Of a stretch of DNA of 64,000 nucleotides, positions 8,435-17,414 are shown in pieces. Both the position numbers and the translations under genes were made by a program. Below the pieces are notes generated by a model, which made no database searches, was not told where the DNA came from, and saw only the letters and a program-made list of their open reading frames with translations. Position 1 is the stretch's first letter. Each line of letters begins with the position of its first letter. Origin of the DNA: JAPHSX01 sp041554195 (GTDB lineage: Bacteria; Pseudomonadota; Gammaproteobacteria; Thiohalomonadales; Thiohalomonadaceae); the NCBI GenBank assembly GCA_041554195.1, contig JBFFMJ010000002.1, positions 124,001 through 188,000 of the forward strand, given 5' to 3'.

Positions 8435-9283
8435 TTAAAGCGCCCGAAACAGGGCGCGCAGCCAGTCGCTTTTGCACAGTCGCGGTCGGCTAAATGGCTG
8501 CTCTGCGCACTGCTCCAGGCGGGCGATGACCACCAGTCCCCCCTCGATAATCATCCTTATCTCCAGGCCAAAACGGCCCTTTAATCTCTTCCCCAATGGC
8601 GCACCCTGCTGCATCATTTCGCGTGCCCGTGCTACCTGAAATCGAAACAGCTCCTCCATCTCTTTTTCATCACTGCGTACGGCAAAGTGTTCAGCACCGA
8701 CACCGTGCTGGCGCATCTCATCTTCGGGGATATAGATGCGTTCATTTTCATCGAAGTCCTGTGCCAGATCCTGATAGAAGTTAATCAGCTGCAGGCTGCT
8801 GCAGACCTTGTCCGAGAGCAGCAGGTTCTCCTCTGTGTCATTGCCGCTGAGGTGCAACAGCAGACGACCTACCGGGTTGGCGGAACGGCGGCAGTAGTCG
8901 AGTAGCTCGCTGAAATCGGCGTAGCGCCTTGTGGTGACATCCTGAGCGAAGGCGGAGAGCAGGTCGTGAAATAGCCCCAGCGGCAGTTGGTGTTGGGCAA
9001 TAACATCGGCAAGGGCGATGAAGACCGGGTCATCGCCCGTCTCGCCACGTTCAAGCTGTTGTAATTTTTCGCGATAGCCGTCGAGCAGCGCCAGCCGTTG
9101 CTGCTCGGTGTGGTTGCCCTCATCGGCGAAGTCGTCAGCATGGCGGGCGAAGGCGTAGATAACGGCAATAGGGCGGCGCAGGGCGCGCGGCAATAGCCAC
9201 GAGGCAACGGGAAAATTTTCATAGTGGGAGCGTGCTAACTGCTCACAATGACGGTAGGCCGACTCAATGCTGTGCGTGTTCAT
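8435..9283 (-). CDS. hpnC: Hydroxysqualene synthase HpnC
   Basis: Squalene synthase-fold enzyme that turns presqualene diphosphate into hydroxysqualene. Asp-rich motifs are ARHADDFADE (near residue 48) and INFYQDLAQDFDENERIYIP (near residue 170). The N-terminal HYENFPVASWLLPR is characteristic of HpnC and distinguishes it from HpnD. Length is 282. It is transcribed toward hpnD and hpnE but separated from them by the oppositely oriented cysC, so it needs its own promoter. Confidence 0.93.
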   Translation of the reverse strand: MNTHSIESAYRHCEQLARSHYENFPVASWLLPRALRRPIAVIYAFARHADDFADEGNHTEQQRLALLDGYREKLQQLERGETGDDPVFIALADVIAQHQLPLGLFHDLLSAFAQDVTTRRYADFSELLDYCRRSANPVGRLLLHLSGNDTEENLLLSDKVCSSLQLINFYQDLAQDFDENERIYIPEDEMRQHGVGAEHFAVRSDEKEMEELFRFQVARAREMMQQGAPLGKRLKGRFGLEIRMIIEGGLVVIARLEQCAEQPFSRPRLCKSDWLRALFRAL

Positions 9284-9336
9284 CTGGTTTGTGCTAGTTT
9301 TTAAAAATAACAGGGGACAGTTTAAGGCAACCGGGT

Positions 9337-9546
9337 ATGAAGAAGCTGCTGTACTTTATCATCGCTCTCGTTCTTGTGGATATTTGGGTGGGGGTTAATC
9401 TGGCCAACCAGCAACCAGTGTTTAGCAATCCTTTCGCGACTCCTGAGTCGCGTGAGCGGGCGACACGAACCATCAAGAATACGGCAAGAAAAGCGACGGA
9501 TGCCGTTGAGAAGACGATTGAAGAGACGCTGAAGCCCGATCGCTGA
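9337..9546 (+). CDS. Small single-span membrane protein, unknown function
   Basis: A 69-residue protein not recognised as a family. Residues 3-23 (LLYFIIALVLVDIWVGVNL) form one hydrophobic segment, either a membrane anchor or an uncleaved signal. The remainder is hydrophilic and helix-prone with a Lys/Glu/Thr-rich amphipathic tail (KNTARKATDAVEKTIEETL). It lies divergent from hpnC and convergent with mupP. Coding status rests on the coherent hydrophobic/amphipathic pattern and an ATG with modest upstream purines; it could be spurious. Confidence 0.55.
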   Translation: MKKLLYFIIALVLVDIWVGVNLANQQPVFSNPFATPESRERATRTIKNTARKATDAVEKTIEETLKPDR

Positions 9547-9560
9547 GTGCAGATAAACGG

Positions 9561-10217
9561 TTATGACAGCCACTCAATAATCGCTCGGGCCTCTTTTATC
9601 ATGCCATTGGCCTGCCACTGCTCGGGCCGATCCCACTCTCCGATATAACCGAACAGGGCTACCAGTGTCTGCATTCCGGCGTTGCGGCCCGCCTCGATAT
9701 CGCGTTCGGCATCTCCCACGTAAAGGCATTCTGCCGCCGTGCTGCCCGCCTGTTCACAGGCCAGCAGCATAGGGGCCGGGTGGGGCTTGCGCTGATCCAG
9801 AGTATCGCCACTGACAATGGTGGCCGCACGCTGCTTTAAGGTCAGCCCCTCCAGTAAGGGCTCGGTCAGCCAAGCCGGTTTGTTGGTGACTACCCCCCAG
9901 TTAAGACCGCGTGACTCAATGGCCTCAAGTACCTCCCCCATACCCTCAAACAGGGTGGTCTCGCGCACGATATGCTGACGATAGATGGTCAGCAGGCGCT
10001 GGCGCAGGGGATCAAACTGCGGTGCCTCTTCGTCGATATTAAATCCAAGTTTGATCAGGGCGATACCGCCGTGGGATACCACCGGGCGGATCTGCTCATA
10101 GGGGAGCGGGGCACACCCCTGCTCACGTAACACCTCGTTGAGGGCAAAGGCGAGATCCGGGGCGGTGTCGGCGAGGGTGCCGTCCAGGTCGAACAGCACG
10201 GTACGAATTATAGTCAT
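9561..10217 (-). CDS. mupP: HAD phosphatase, MupP/Gph type
   Basis: Haloacid dehalogenase-fold phosphatase of 218 residues. Motif I is FDLDGTLADTAPDL, motif II is VVTNKP, and motif IV is YVGDAERDIEAGRNAG. Sequence alone fits phosphoglycolate phosphatase (Gph) or MurNAc-6-phosphate phosphatase (MupP, peptidoglycan recycling). Context favours MupP: in Pseudomonas the order is mtaD-like, ubiG, mupP, yciK, and here it abuts ubiG with no gap (stop of ubiG at 10218, start of this gene at 10217). The substrate assignment is inference from synteny. Confidence 0.85.
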   Translation of the reverse strand: MTIIRTVLFDLDGTLADTAPDLAFALNEVLREQGCAPLPYEQIRPVVSHGGIALIKLGFNIDEEAPQFDPLRQRLLTIYRQHIVRETTLFEGMGEVLEAIESRGLNWGVVTNKPAWLTEPLLEGLTLKQRAATIVSGDTLDQRKPHPAPMLLACEQAGSTAAECLYVGDAERDIEAGRNAGMQTLVALFGYIGEWDRPEQWQANGMIKEARAIIEWLS

Positions 10218-10937
10218 TTAGTCTGATGAAGGGCGTGTGCAATGGGCCAGATAATTCACATCAAGATCCCGCCCCAGGCTGTACTGTTGACTGAACGGGT
10301 TGTAGACCATACCGGTCAATTCGTTCAATTCCAGCCCGGCATGACGAGTCCACCCCTCCAGTTCTGAGGGGCGGATGAACTTGCTGAATTCATGGGTGCC
10401 CTTGGGCAGCATGCGCAGCAGGTATTCGGCACCGACGATGGCGAATAGATAGGCCTTGGGATTGCGGTTGATGGTGGAGAAGAAGAGCTGTCCGCCGGGC
10501 TTGACCAGCGCAGCACAGGCGGCGATCACCGAGCCCGGGTTGGGCACATGCTCGAGCATCTCCATGCAGGTGACCACATCGAACTGCTCCGGCATTTCGG
10601 CGGCTAGTGCCTCGGCCGTGATCTGTCGATACTCCAGTTCGGTACCGCTCTCCAGCATATGCAGCTTGGCCACCTCTAACGGCGCTTCACCCATGTCGAT
10701 ACCGGTGACCTCGGCCCCGCGCAGTGCCATGCTCTCGGCAAGGATGCCGCCGCCACAGCCGACATCCAATACCTTTTTGCCCTGGATCTCAGCGCGTTGG
10801 TCGATGTAGTCGAGGCGAAGCGGGTTGATCTCGTGCAGCGGTTTAAACTCACTCTGCGGATCCCACCAGCGTGAGGCCAGCTGTTCAAACTTGCTGATCT
10901 CCGCCTGGTCGACGTTGTGGTTGGCTGTATTCATCAA
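10218..10937 (-). CDS. ubiG: Ubiquinone biosynthesis O-methyltransferase UbiG
   Basis: SAM-dependent enzyme performing both O-methylations of ubiquinone synthesis. The N-terminal FEQLASRWWDPQSEFKPLHEINPLR is a strong UbiG signature; SAM motif I is VLDVGCGGGILAE, and CMEMLEHVPNPG and FFSTINRNPKAYLFAIVGAEY follow. Length is 239 or 238, as two consecutive ATG codons open the frame. It lies 9 bases downstream of mtaD and directly upstream of mupP in one minus-strand operon. Confidence 0.95.
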   Translation of the reverse strand: MMNTANHNVDQAEISKFEQLASRWWDPQSEFKPLHEINPLRLDYIDQRAEIQGKKVLDVGCGGGILAESMALRGAEVTGIDMGEAPLEVAKLHMLESGTELEYRQITAEALAAEMPEQFDVVTCMEMLEHVPNPGSVIAACAALVKPGGQLFFSTINRNPKAYLFAIVGAEYLLRMLPKGTHEFSKFIRPSELEGWTRHAGLELNELTGMVYNPFSQQYSLGRDLDVNYLAHCTRPSSD

Positions 10938-10946
10938 TAGATCCCG

Positions 10947-12269
10947 TTAATCCTCTGCAATCTTCTCGCGCCACTGACGCGTACTCTCCAGGATCGCCGC
11001 CTCATCCAGAGTGGTGAGCTGGCGCTCCTTGAGCAGGTGACGTCCGGCAACCCAGACATCGTTGACCTTGTCGCGACCGGTCGCATAAACCAGCTGCGAC
11101 ACCGCATGGTACAGCGGTTGGGTCTCCAGATCATCCATCTTTACCGCGACGATGTCTGCCGCCTTGCCGACGCTGAGCGAGCCGCAGATGTCATCGATCC
11201 CCAGGGCGCGGGCACCGTTAATCGTCGCCATTGCCAGGGCATCGGCAGCGGGCAGGGCACTGGCGTCACCCGCCACCCCCTTGGCCAGCAGGGCCGCAGT
11301 GCGCATCTCGCCGAACATATCAAGGTCGTTGTTGCTGGCCGCCCCGTCAGTGCCCAGGGCGACGTTTATCCCGGCATCAAGCAACTTCTGCACCGGGCAG
11401 AAGCCGCTGGCCAGTTTGAGATTGGACTCGGGGCAATGCACCACGCTGCTATTGGTCTCGGCAAGACGGGTAATCTCGGCCTCTTCAAGTTGAGTCATGT
11501 GAACTGCCAGCAGCCGCGGCCCCAGCAGCCCCAGCTCGTCTAGCCGGGCCAACGGACGTTTGCCGTACTGCTCCAGTGAGCCGTTGACCTCATCGGCGGT
11601 CTCATGGATGTGCATGTGGACAGGGATATCCAGCTCCTCGGCATACATCACCACCTTCTGCAGTGGCTCATCGGAGACGGTATAGGGGCCGTGCGGGGCG
11701 AAGGCGGCGTGAATCAGTGGCGAGTGTTTGAGCTCATCGTTAAGGGAGATACCTTTATTGATGTACTCATCGGCATCCTGCGCCCAGGCGGTGGGGAAAT
11801 CGATGACAATCAGTCCCACCACCGCACGCATCCCCGCATGCTCGGCCTGGCGGGCCACCTCGTCAGGGAAGAAGTACATCTCATTAAAGCAGGTGGTGCC
11901 GCCGCGCAGCATCTCCGCCATCGCCAGGCGGGTGCCATCGCGCACTAAATCGCTGCTTACCCATTGGCCCTCGGCAGGCCAGATGTGGTCGTTAAGCCAG
12001 CTCATTAGCGGCAAATCGTCGGCCAGGCCACGCATCAGGCTCATCGCCATATGGGTGTGACTGTTGATAAGGCCGGGGATCAACACATGTCCCTGCCGCT
12101 CCACCCGGTGCTCCGCCTGGTATTTGGCCGTGGCCTCTGCCGTTGGGAGAATATCAATGATATGGCCGTTCTGAACCGCAATGCTGTGAGCTTCCAGCAC
12201 TACCCCTTTGGGCTCAACCGGGACCACCCAGCTGGCACTGATTAACGTATCGATCTGTTTCATGGGCAT
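10947..12269 (-). CDS. mtaD: 5-methylthioadenosine/S-adenosylhomocysteine deaminase
   Basis: Metal-dependent amidohydrolase of the TRZ/ATZ family, predicted to deaminate MTA or SAH to the inosyl form. Metal ligands are visible as HTH in INSHTHMAMSLMRGLADD (near residue 70), HMHIHETADE (near 220), and GTDGAASNNDLDMFGEMR (near 300). Length 440 is normal. It heads the mtaD-ubiG-mupP minus-strand unit; grouping with SAM-dependent UbiG fits recycling of the SAH by-product. ATG at 12269 is followed by a second ATG two codons later. Confidence 0.9.
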   Translation of the reverse strand: MPMKQIDTLISASWVVPVEPKGVVLEAHSIAVQNGHIIDILPTAEATAKYQAEHRVERQGHVLIPGLINSHTHMAMSLMRGLADDLPLMSWLNDHIWPAEGQWVSSDLVRDGTRLAMAEMLRGGTTCFNEMYFFPDEVARQAEHAGMRAVVGLIVIDFPTAWAQDADEYINKGISLNDELKHSPLIHAAFAPHGPYTVSDEPLQKVVMYAEELDIPVHMHIHETADEVNGSLEQYGKRPLARLDELGLLGPRLLAVHMTQLEEAEITRLAETNSSVVHCPESNLKLASGFCPVQKLLDAGINVALGTDGAASNNDLDMFGEMRTAALLAKGVAGDASALPAADALAMATINGARALGIDDICGSLSVGKAADIVAVKMDDLETQPLYHAVSQLVYATGRDKVNDVWVAGRHLLKERQLTTLDEAAILESTRQWREKIAED

Positions 12270-12485
12270 ATAGAGTAAGGATGTTGCTACAGGCAGACAA
12301 GTAAAGCATTTTCTCAGTGATTGTTATGACAGGGATTGTTGCTTTGAATAGGTCCAAGCCGGCCATCTTGTTGCCAGGGCATGCGCCGTTTGTGATCAAC
12401 GCAAAAAGCCGGTAAAGTTCACCCCATTAAATTTAGCAGCGTTTTGTTGCCGAGTAATGAAAATACTTATAGGAATCAGTCGGTT

Positions 12486-13358
12486 ATGGATCGCGTTCGT
12501 AAGGCCGTTTTCCCGGTTGCCGGTTTAGGCAGTCGTTTTTTGCCCGCCACTAAGGCCAGCCCCAAAGAGATGCTCCCCATCGTAGATAAGCCGCTTATCC
12601 AGTATGCGGTGGAAGAGGCGGTAGAGGCGGGCATTGATGAGATGATCTTCGTCACCAGTAGCTCCAAGCGGGCCATCGAGGACCATTTTGACAAGAATTA
12701 CGAACTGGAGAATGAGCTCGAGAAAAAGGGAAAAAAGCAGTTACTGGAAATCCTACGAAACATTGTTCCTCCGAATATATCCTGTGTCTATATTCGGCAG
12801 TCAGAGGCACTGGGTCTGGGGCATGCGGTGCTTTGTGCCAAGCCTGTGGTAGGTGACGAGCCCTTCGCCGTAATTCTGGCCGATGACCTGATCGACGGTA
12901 ATGGTACCGGCGTTATGAAACAGATGGTTGAACAGTATCAGCAAAATCAGTGTAGCGTGATCGGGGTAGAAGAGGTGCCGCACGAGGAGACTGATAAGTA
13001 CGGTATTGTCAGCACCGGTGAGGAGAGTGGTGATGTTGCACCGATAACCAACATTATCGAGAAACCCAAGCCCGTACAGGCCCCCTCTAATCTGGCCGTG
13101 GTAGGGCGCTATTTACTGACGCCACGCATTTTTGAACTGCTCGAACATACCAGGAGCGGTTCTGGCGGTGAGATTCAACTAACAGACGCTATTGCCAATT
13201 TGCTGGAGCATGAACAGGTACTGGCTTATCGTTTCAAGGGTAAACGTTATGACTGTGGCAGTAAATTGGGGTATTTGCAGGCAACTGTTGAGTATGCATT
13301 GAAGCACACGGAATTAAGTGAGTCGTTCAGGAACTATCTGGGAGAGCTGAATAGGTGA
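12486..13358 (+). CDS. galU: UTP--glucose-1-phosphate uridylyltransferase
   Basis: Makes UDP-glucose from UTP and glucose-1-phosphate. The nucleotide-binding N-terminus is KAVFPVAGLGSRFLPATKA, followed by EMLPIVDKPLIQYAVEEA, and the catalytic region includes ILADDLID and GRYLLTPRIFELLEHT. From ATG 12486 the protein is 290 residues. The frame is open upstream from a TTG at 12444, but conserved GalU sequence begins MDRVRKAVFP; AGGA at 12471-12474 lies 11 bases upstream, slightly far. It stands at the border of the capsule region and shares its direction. Confidence 0.95.
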   Translation: MDRVRKAVFPVAGLGSRFLPATKASPKEMLPIVDKPLIQYAVEEAVEAGIDEMIFVTSSSKRAIEDHFDKNYELENELEKKGKKQLLEILRNIVPPNISCVYIRQSEALGLGHAVLCAKPVVGDEPFAVILADDLIDGNGTGVMKQMVEQYQQNQCSVIGVEEVPHEETDKYGIVSTGEESGDVAPITNIIEKPKPVQAPSNLAVVGRYLLTPRIFELLEHTRSGSGGEIQLTDAIANLLEHEQVLAYRFKGKRYDCGSKLGYLQATVEYALKHTELSESFRNYLGELNR

Positions 13359-13560
13359 GTTAGCAATGTACTTCTGCAGGTATTTACTCGGAATGTAACA
13401 TTTGAAATCGATGGGTATATTCAGAATGGGGTTTAGTCGTGTATCTAGTATATAAAGAGACAACTTAGTATACTACTCAACCCTCATAAATTGATTTATA
13501 CGAGATACCGTCTTCAAAAAAAATCGAAGTATCTCATTCTTAAGGTTTATTACACAACAT
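13359..13560 (+). promoter_or_regulatory. Intergenic region before capsule genes with a hairpin
   Basis: About 200 A+T-rich bases separate galU from the first capsule gene. An inverted repeat GAGATAC (13502-13508) / GTATCTC (13529-13535) encloses an A-rich loop. I see no JUMPstart/ops-like GGCGGTAG element. The region presumably carries the capsule operon promoter, but no clear -35/-10 pair stands out. Confidence 0.35.
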
Positions 13561-13956
13561 ATGTCAGAATTTACACACAAGGCATTCAGAGGCTCCATAC
13601 TTTTTTTGGCGTTTATCTGGCTAGGTGGTTGTGCCTCGGTGAGTGGTGTAAGCGATTTTCCCCAATCTAAATCTTCTACGGGTGTTGTGCTCAGCAAGGA
13701 TGAACTGAACCGGTTTTTTGAGTCAGCAGCATCCGGTACGAGTTTTCAAGCTGACGCCAGTCCTTGGGGGAAGGAAGTAGAAATTATTGTTGCCACTGCA
13801 TACGATGCAGCAAGTGGTAGACAATGTCGTGATATCTCTATTCGCGACCACTCTACCGAGACAGTAGATGGTATTGTATGTCGTATCCAACCTGGGCTGT
13901 GGGAGTCTATACGCCCGATCACCCGTTCTCAGGATATGCTAGGGAATAGGTTATAA
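13561..13956 (+). CDS. Small lipoprotein at the head of the capsule operon
   Basis: A 131-residue predicted lipoprotein: a basic start, a hydrophobic core (GSILFLAFIWL) and the lipobox LGGC with Cys near residue 23. The mature part ends in a small domain with two Cys (GRQCRDISI and GIVCRIQPGLWE) resembling the C-terminal domain of short outer-membrane surface-antigen lipoproteins, a weak resemblance only. It ends two bases before kpsD and is probably translated with it, so a role assisting the export channel in the outer membrane is plausible but unproven. Confidence 0.75.
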   Translation: MSEFTHKAFRGSILFLAFIWLGGCASVSGVSDFPQSKSSTGVVLSKDELNRFFESAASGTSFQADASPWGKEVEIIVATAYDAASGRQCRDISIRDHSTETVDGIVCRIQPGLWESIRPITRSQDMLGNRL

Positions 13957-13958
13957 GA

Positions 13959-15668
13959 ATGAAGCACCACATCTACGGGTACATTTACAATACGGTCATT
14001 GTCCTACTACTAGGATTGCTGACTCAGCCAATTTTTGCCATTGGAATTGGTGAGTCGGCGGGTGATCTTCCCTTAAAGCAACAAGCACTGGAGCTTCCAG
14101 AAGGGCTAGAGCAACCTGAGCGTATTGATTGGAAGGCGGCTAGCAGCTATGGGCCGCTTTCGAGCTCTGCTAAAACAGCTGATATTCCAAGCTTCGGTTC
14201 TCATCTTTTTGACGGTGGGTTTCGGGGGGTACGAGCGGATGGCTTAACTCCAGACTACCTCGTTATGCCTGGCGATCAGGTCACGTTGAGGTTATGGGGG
14301 GCATTGGAGATGGAACGTGTCATCCCGGTAGACTCACAGGGGAATATTTTTATTCCATCGATCGGACCAATTAGAGTACAAGGAATTAGCCACAGTCAAT
14401 TAGATTCACGTGTGCGTGCCGCGGTTAAATCGCTATACCCAAAGAATGTACATCTATATACGAACCTTCAAGGTGTGCAGCCAATATCCGTTTTTGTAAC
14501 CGGTTTTGTGAAAAATCCTGGACGCTATGCTGGCACACCCAGTGATGCCGTATTGTATTTTCTTGACCAGGCTGGTGGTATTGATGATGCATTAGGAAGT
14601 TATCGCAACGTGCGAATTGAACGGAATAATAAGGTTGTTGCCCAGACAGATTTATATGAATTTATTTTAGATGGCGTTCTTGAGCATCCTCAGTTTCGTG
14701 ATGGGGATACTATTATCGTGGGCCGACGTGGTCCCGTTGTCGTTGCGGATGGTGATGTGGAACGTGCCTACCGTTATGAACTGACCTCCGAAAATATGAC
14801 AGGCAATAAGCTGCTGCACTATACACGTACAAAGCCAGGTGTATCGCATGTTTTAGTTCGGGGCGATCGCATTTCTGGGCCAGTTTCTGCTTATTATCCC
14901 ATTGATGAATTGGATACCTTGGCACTGCAGGATGGTGACGAATTACTCTTCAGCATTGATCAGCGCAGCAATTCAATTCTGGTCCAGGTGGAGGGGAGTT
15001 TTTATGGTCCATCACGCTATGCCGTCCCTAAAGATTCACGCCTGCTGGAATTGCTTGATGGAATTGCTGTCCCAGCAGAGTTGACCGACGTGGATAGTAT
15101 TTCGCTTCGCAGAGTCAGTGTTGCTGAACGCCAGCGCCAGTCCTTGAAGGAAAGCCTGCGTCGTCTGGAAACTACCTATTTAGGTGCTTCCTCATCAACG
15201 GCAGAAGAAGCAAAAATACGCATTCAGGAAGCGGAAATGATTGGCGATTTTGTAAAGCGTGCATCTCAGGTTGAGCCCAGTGGGCGCATGGTTGTTGCCC
15301 ACAATGGTCAAATTCGCAATGTACGTTTACAGGATGGTGATGTAATTACGATCCCGCAGCGCTCAGATTCACTACTGATCAGCGGCGAAGTTCTTGTGCC
15401 CCAGTCAGTGGTCTATTTGCCTGAGAAATCGGCAGATGATTACATCGATGGTTCTGGCGGCTTTACCACGTACGCTGATGAGGACCGGGTGCTGGTGGTA
15501 CGACAAAATGGTGAAGTCCGTGCGGCCGTTGATGTTGAGTTACGCCCTGGCGACGAAATTCTAGTGTTACCTGTTGTGCCGACAAAAAACTTGCAATTGG
15601 CATCGACCATAAGCCAAATTCTTTATCAGATTGCCATTGCAGCTAAAGTCGTTATCGATCTGAGGTGA
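13959..15668 (+). CDS. kpsD: Polysaccharide export protein, KpsD/Wza family
   Basis: Outer-membrane/periplasmic capsule export component of 569 residues. A signal peptide spans about residues 1-30 (hydrophobic TVIVLLLGLLTQPIFA). The Poly_export domain begins near residue 90 (DYLVMPGDQVTLRLWGALE) with IPSIGPIRVQGIS, and SLBB-type repeats follow (VFVTGFVKNPGRYAGTPSDAVLYFL and VEGSFYGPSRYAVPKDSRLLELL, and a third near 470). Length is close to E. coli KpsD (about 558). Its last bases overlap the region of the kpsM ribosome-binding site. Confidence 0.9.
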   Translation: MKHHIYGYIYNTVIVLLLGLLTQPIFAIGIGESAGDLPLKQQALELPEGLEQPERIDWKAASSYGPLSSSAKTADIPSFGSHLFDGGFRGVRADGLTPDYLVMPGDQVTLRLWGALEMERVIPVDSQGNIFIPSIGPIRVQGISHSQLDSRVRAAVKSLYPKNVHLYTNLQGVQPISVFVTGFVKNPGRYAGTPSDAVLYFLDQAGGIDDALGSYRNVRIERNNKVVAQTDLYEFILDGVLEHPQFRDGDTIIVGRRGPVVVADGDVERAYRYELTSENMTGNKLLHYTRTKPGVSHVLVRGDRISGPVSAYYPIDELDTLALQDGDELLFSIDQRSNSILVQVEGSFYGPSRYAVPKDSRLLELLDGIAVPAELTDVDSISLRRVSVAERQRQSLKESLRRLETTYLGASSSTAEEAKIRIQEAEMIGDFVKRASQVEPSGRMVVAHNGQIRNVRLQDGDVITIPQRSDSLLISGEVLVPQSVVYLPEKSADDYIDGSGGFTTYADEDRVLVVRQNGEVRAAVDVELRPGDEILVLPVVPTKNLQLASTISQILYQIAIAAKVVIDLR

Positions 15669-15673
15669 TTTTG

Positions 15674-16468
15674 ATGTCTCATAATACACCTCGTAGCTCA
15701 TGGCAGGTTACACGGAGTGTGTGGGGTGCATTATTTCTACGTGAGGCGATGGCGCGTATTACAGCAACACGTTTTGCATGGTTCTGGATGTTTCTAGAGC
15801 CTCTAGCACATGTGGTGGTTTTGGTAATGGTTCGCGAGTTGATGGGGCGAATGCGGTTTATTACTAATGCGGATTATATACCGTGGTTGATTGTTGGAAT
15901 AACAGTTTTTATTTTGTTCCGGTATGGAGTTACCCGCTCCATAGGGGCAATTGAGTCTAACCGAGGGTTATTTGCTTATCGTCAAGTCAAGCCGATCGAC
16001 ACCGTGTTGGTGCGTGCGATACTTGAGGGGCTACTTCAGTCCCTTGTCTTTATCATATTGCTTGTTGTTGCAGTGATGCTTGGTTTTGATCTTCTCCCTT
16101 TTGATCCACTTAGGGCCATATTCGTCTGGTTATCCATGTGGCTGTTGGGGCTTGGTGTCGGGTTACTTGTGTCGGTCGGAAGTGTACTTGTGGAGGAGGT
16201 GGGGCGTGTGGTGAAAATCATGATGCTTCCGATGTATTTCTTTTCAGGGATTATGTTTCCACTACAAATACTCCCTCATGATGTCCAATTTTATGTGCTG
16301 CTTAATCCTGTTGTGCACGGGGTAGAGAGCCTGCGCTTATCCTTTTTTGAGGGATATCAGACCTTGGGTGGGATTAATTTGATGTACCTGAATTTTTGGG
16401 TACTTTGCTGTGTAGCACTTGGGTTAATACTTCATATTCATTTTGCAGCCCGGTTGAGGGCGCAATGA
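15674..16468 (+). CDS. kpsM: Capsule ABC transporter permease
   Basis: ABC-2-type inner-membrane permease that exports the lipid-linked polysaccharide with KpsT. About 264 residues with roughly six hydrophobic segments, including WFWMFLEPLAHVVVLVMV, WLIVGITVFILFRYG and FWVLCCVALGLILHIHF. The conserved KpsM-type segment MPMYFFSGIMFPLQILP lies near residue 180, with LNPVVHGVESLR after it. ATG 15674 is chosen because GAGGTGA (15662-15668), overlapping the kpsD stop, lies 5 bases upstream. Its stop overlaps the kpsT start as ATGA. Confidence 0.93.
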   Translation: MSHNTPRSSWQVTRSVWGALFLREAMARITATRFAWFWMFLEPLAHVVVLVMVRELMGRMRFITNADYIPWLIVGITVFILFRYGVTRSIGAIESNRGLFAYRQVKPIDTVLVRAILEGLLQSLVFIILLVVAVMLGFDLLPFDPLRAIFVWLSMWLLGLGVGLLVSVGSVLVEEVGRVVKIMMLPMYFFSGIMFPLQILPHDVQFYVLLNPVVHGVESLRLSFFEGYQTLGGINLMYLNFWVLCCVALGLILHIHFAARLRAQ

Positions 16469-17409
16469 TACGGATTCGTAATCTCTATAAGCGTTATCAT
16501 AATCACCATGGTAGCGACTGGATACTTAAGAATATCGACTTGACTATTCCGACGGGTGTTAGTGTCGGCTTAGTCGGCAGTAATGGTGCTGGCAAGTCTA
16601 CCTTGCTGCGTTTAATTGCAGATATGGATGCACCCGATAAGGGTGAAATTATCCGTAACTGTCGTGTGTCCTGGCCAATTGGTCTCAGTGGTGGCTTCCA
16701 AGGCTCCATGACCGGTCGCCAGAATGTTAAATTTGTCGCTCGTATCCATGGTGATGAAAAAAATATAGAACGTATTGTTGCATATGTGGAAGATTTTGCC
16801 GAAATTGGACCAGCTTTTGACGAACCGTTAAAAAGCTACTCCAGTGGCATGAAAAGTCGTTTGGCCTTTGGTCTATCTTTGGCATTCGACTTTGATGTCT
16901 ACTTATCCGACGAAGCTACCGCGGTTGGCGATCTAGCCTTTAAGGAAAAAGCTAAAAATGCCTTTAAAAAGAGGGTAGGGCAAGCTGGGCTGATCATGGT
17001 TTCTCACAGTGAAGGGATACTTAAAGATCTATGTCAGGCAGGAATTTGGTTGCATGAAGGTCGCGCACACTGGTACGACGAAATAACGGATGCTATTAGT
17101 GCTTATCATGAAAGTTTAGGTCTGGTAGACACCAGTGCCATTGGCGCCAGCTCCAGCTCATCACGCATGCAGACGATGCGGGAAAAAGTTATGCTACTAC
17201 GTGAAAATCAGAGCACCTTGCGTGAGAAAAATAAGATGCTCCGAGAAAGTCATAAAGTTTTGCAGGGGAAGAACAAAAAACTACGTGAAAAAAATCAAAC
17301 TTTATTGAGCGAATACAGAACTCTTCAGAAAAGGTATAAAGGACTTAACAAAAACATCCGAGAAGCCAGATTAATGAAAAATGACAACATACCTGCTAAA
17401 TCAGAGTAA
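16465..17409 (+). CDS. kpsT: Capsule ABC transporter ATPase with coiled-coil tail
   Basis: ATPase subunit energising capsule export. Start ATG 16465 overlaps the kpsM stop (ATGA); codons upstream belong to kpsM. Walker A is GSNGAGKST, the signature YSSGMKSRLAFGLSLA, Walker B DVYLSDEATAVGD, and the H-loop VSHSEG. The ABC part ends near residue 225. The protein (314 residues) is about 90 residues longer than usual KpsT (about 220): a Ser-rich linker leads into a Lys/Glu/Leu heptad-rich coiled coil with repeated LREKNK, LRESHK and LREKNQ units. The tail may dock another capsule protein; that is inference. Confidence 0.93.
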   Translation: MIRIRNLYKRYHNHHGSDWILKNIDLTIPTGVSVGLVGSNGAGKSTLLRLIADMDAPDKGEIIRNCRVSWPIGLSGGFQGSMTGRQNVKFVARIHGDEKNIERIVAYVEDFAEIGPAFDEPLKSYSSGMKSRLAFGLSLAFDFDVYLSDEATAVGDLAFKEKAKNAFKKRVGQAGLIMVSHSEGILKDLCQAGIWLHEGRAHWYDEITDAISAYHESLGLVDTSAIGASSSSSRMQTMREKVMLLRENQSTLREKNKMLRESHKVLQGKNKKLREKNQTLLSEYRTLQKRYKGLNKNIREARLMKNDNIPAKSE

Positions 17410-17414
17410 CACTA

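Noticed and set aside
13359..13560. JUMPstart/ops element for RfaH-type control of the capsule operon
   Set aside because: No GGCGGTAG-like core was found on reading the region; only an A-rich hairpin is present.
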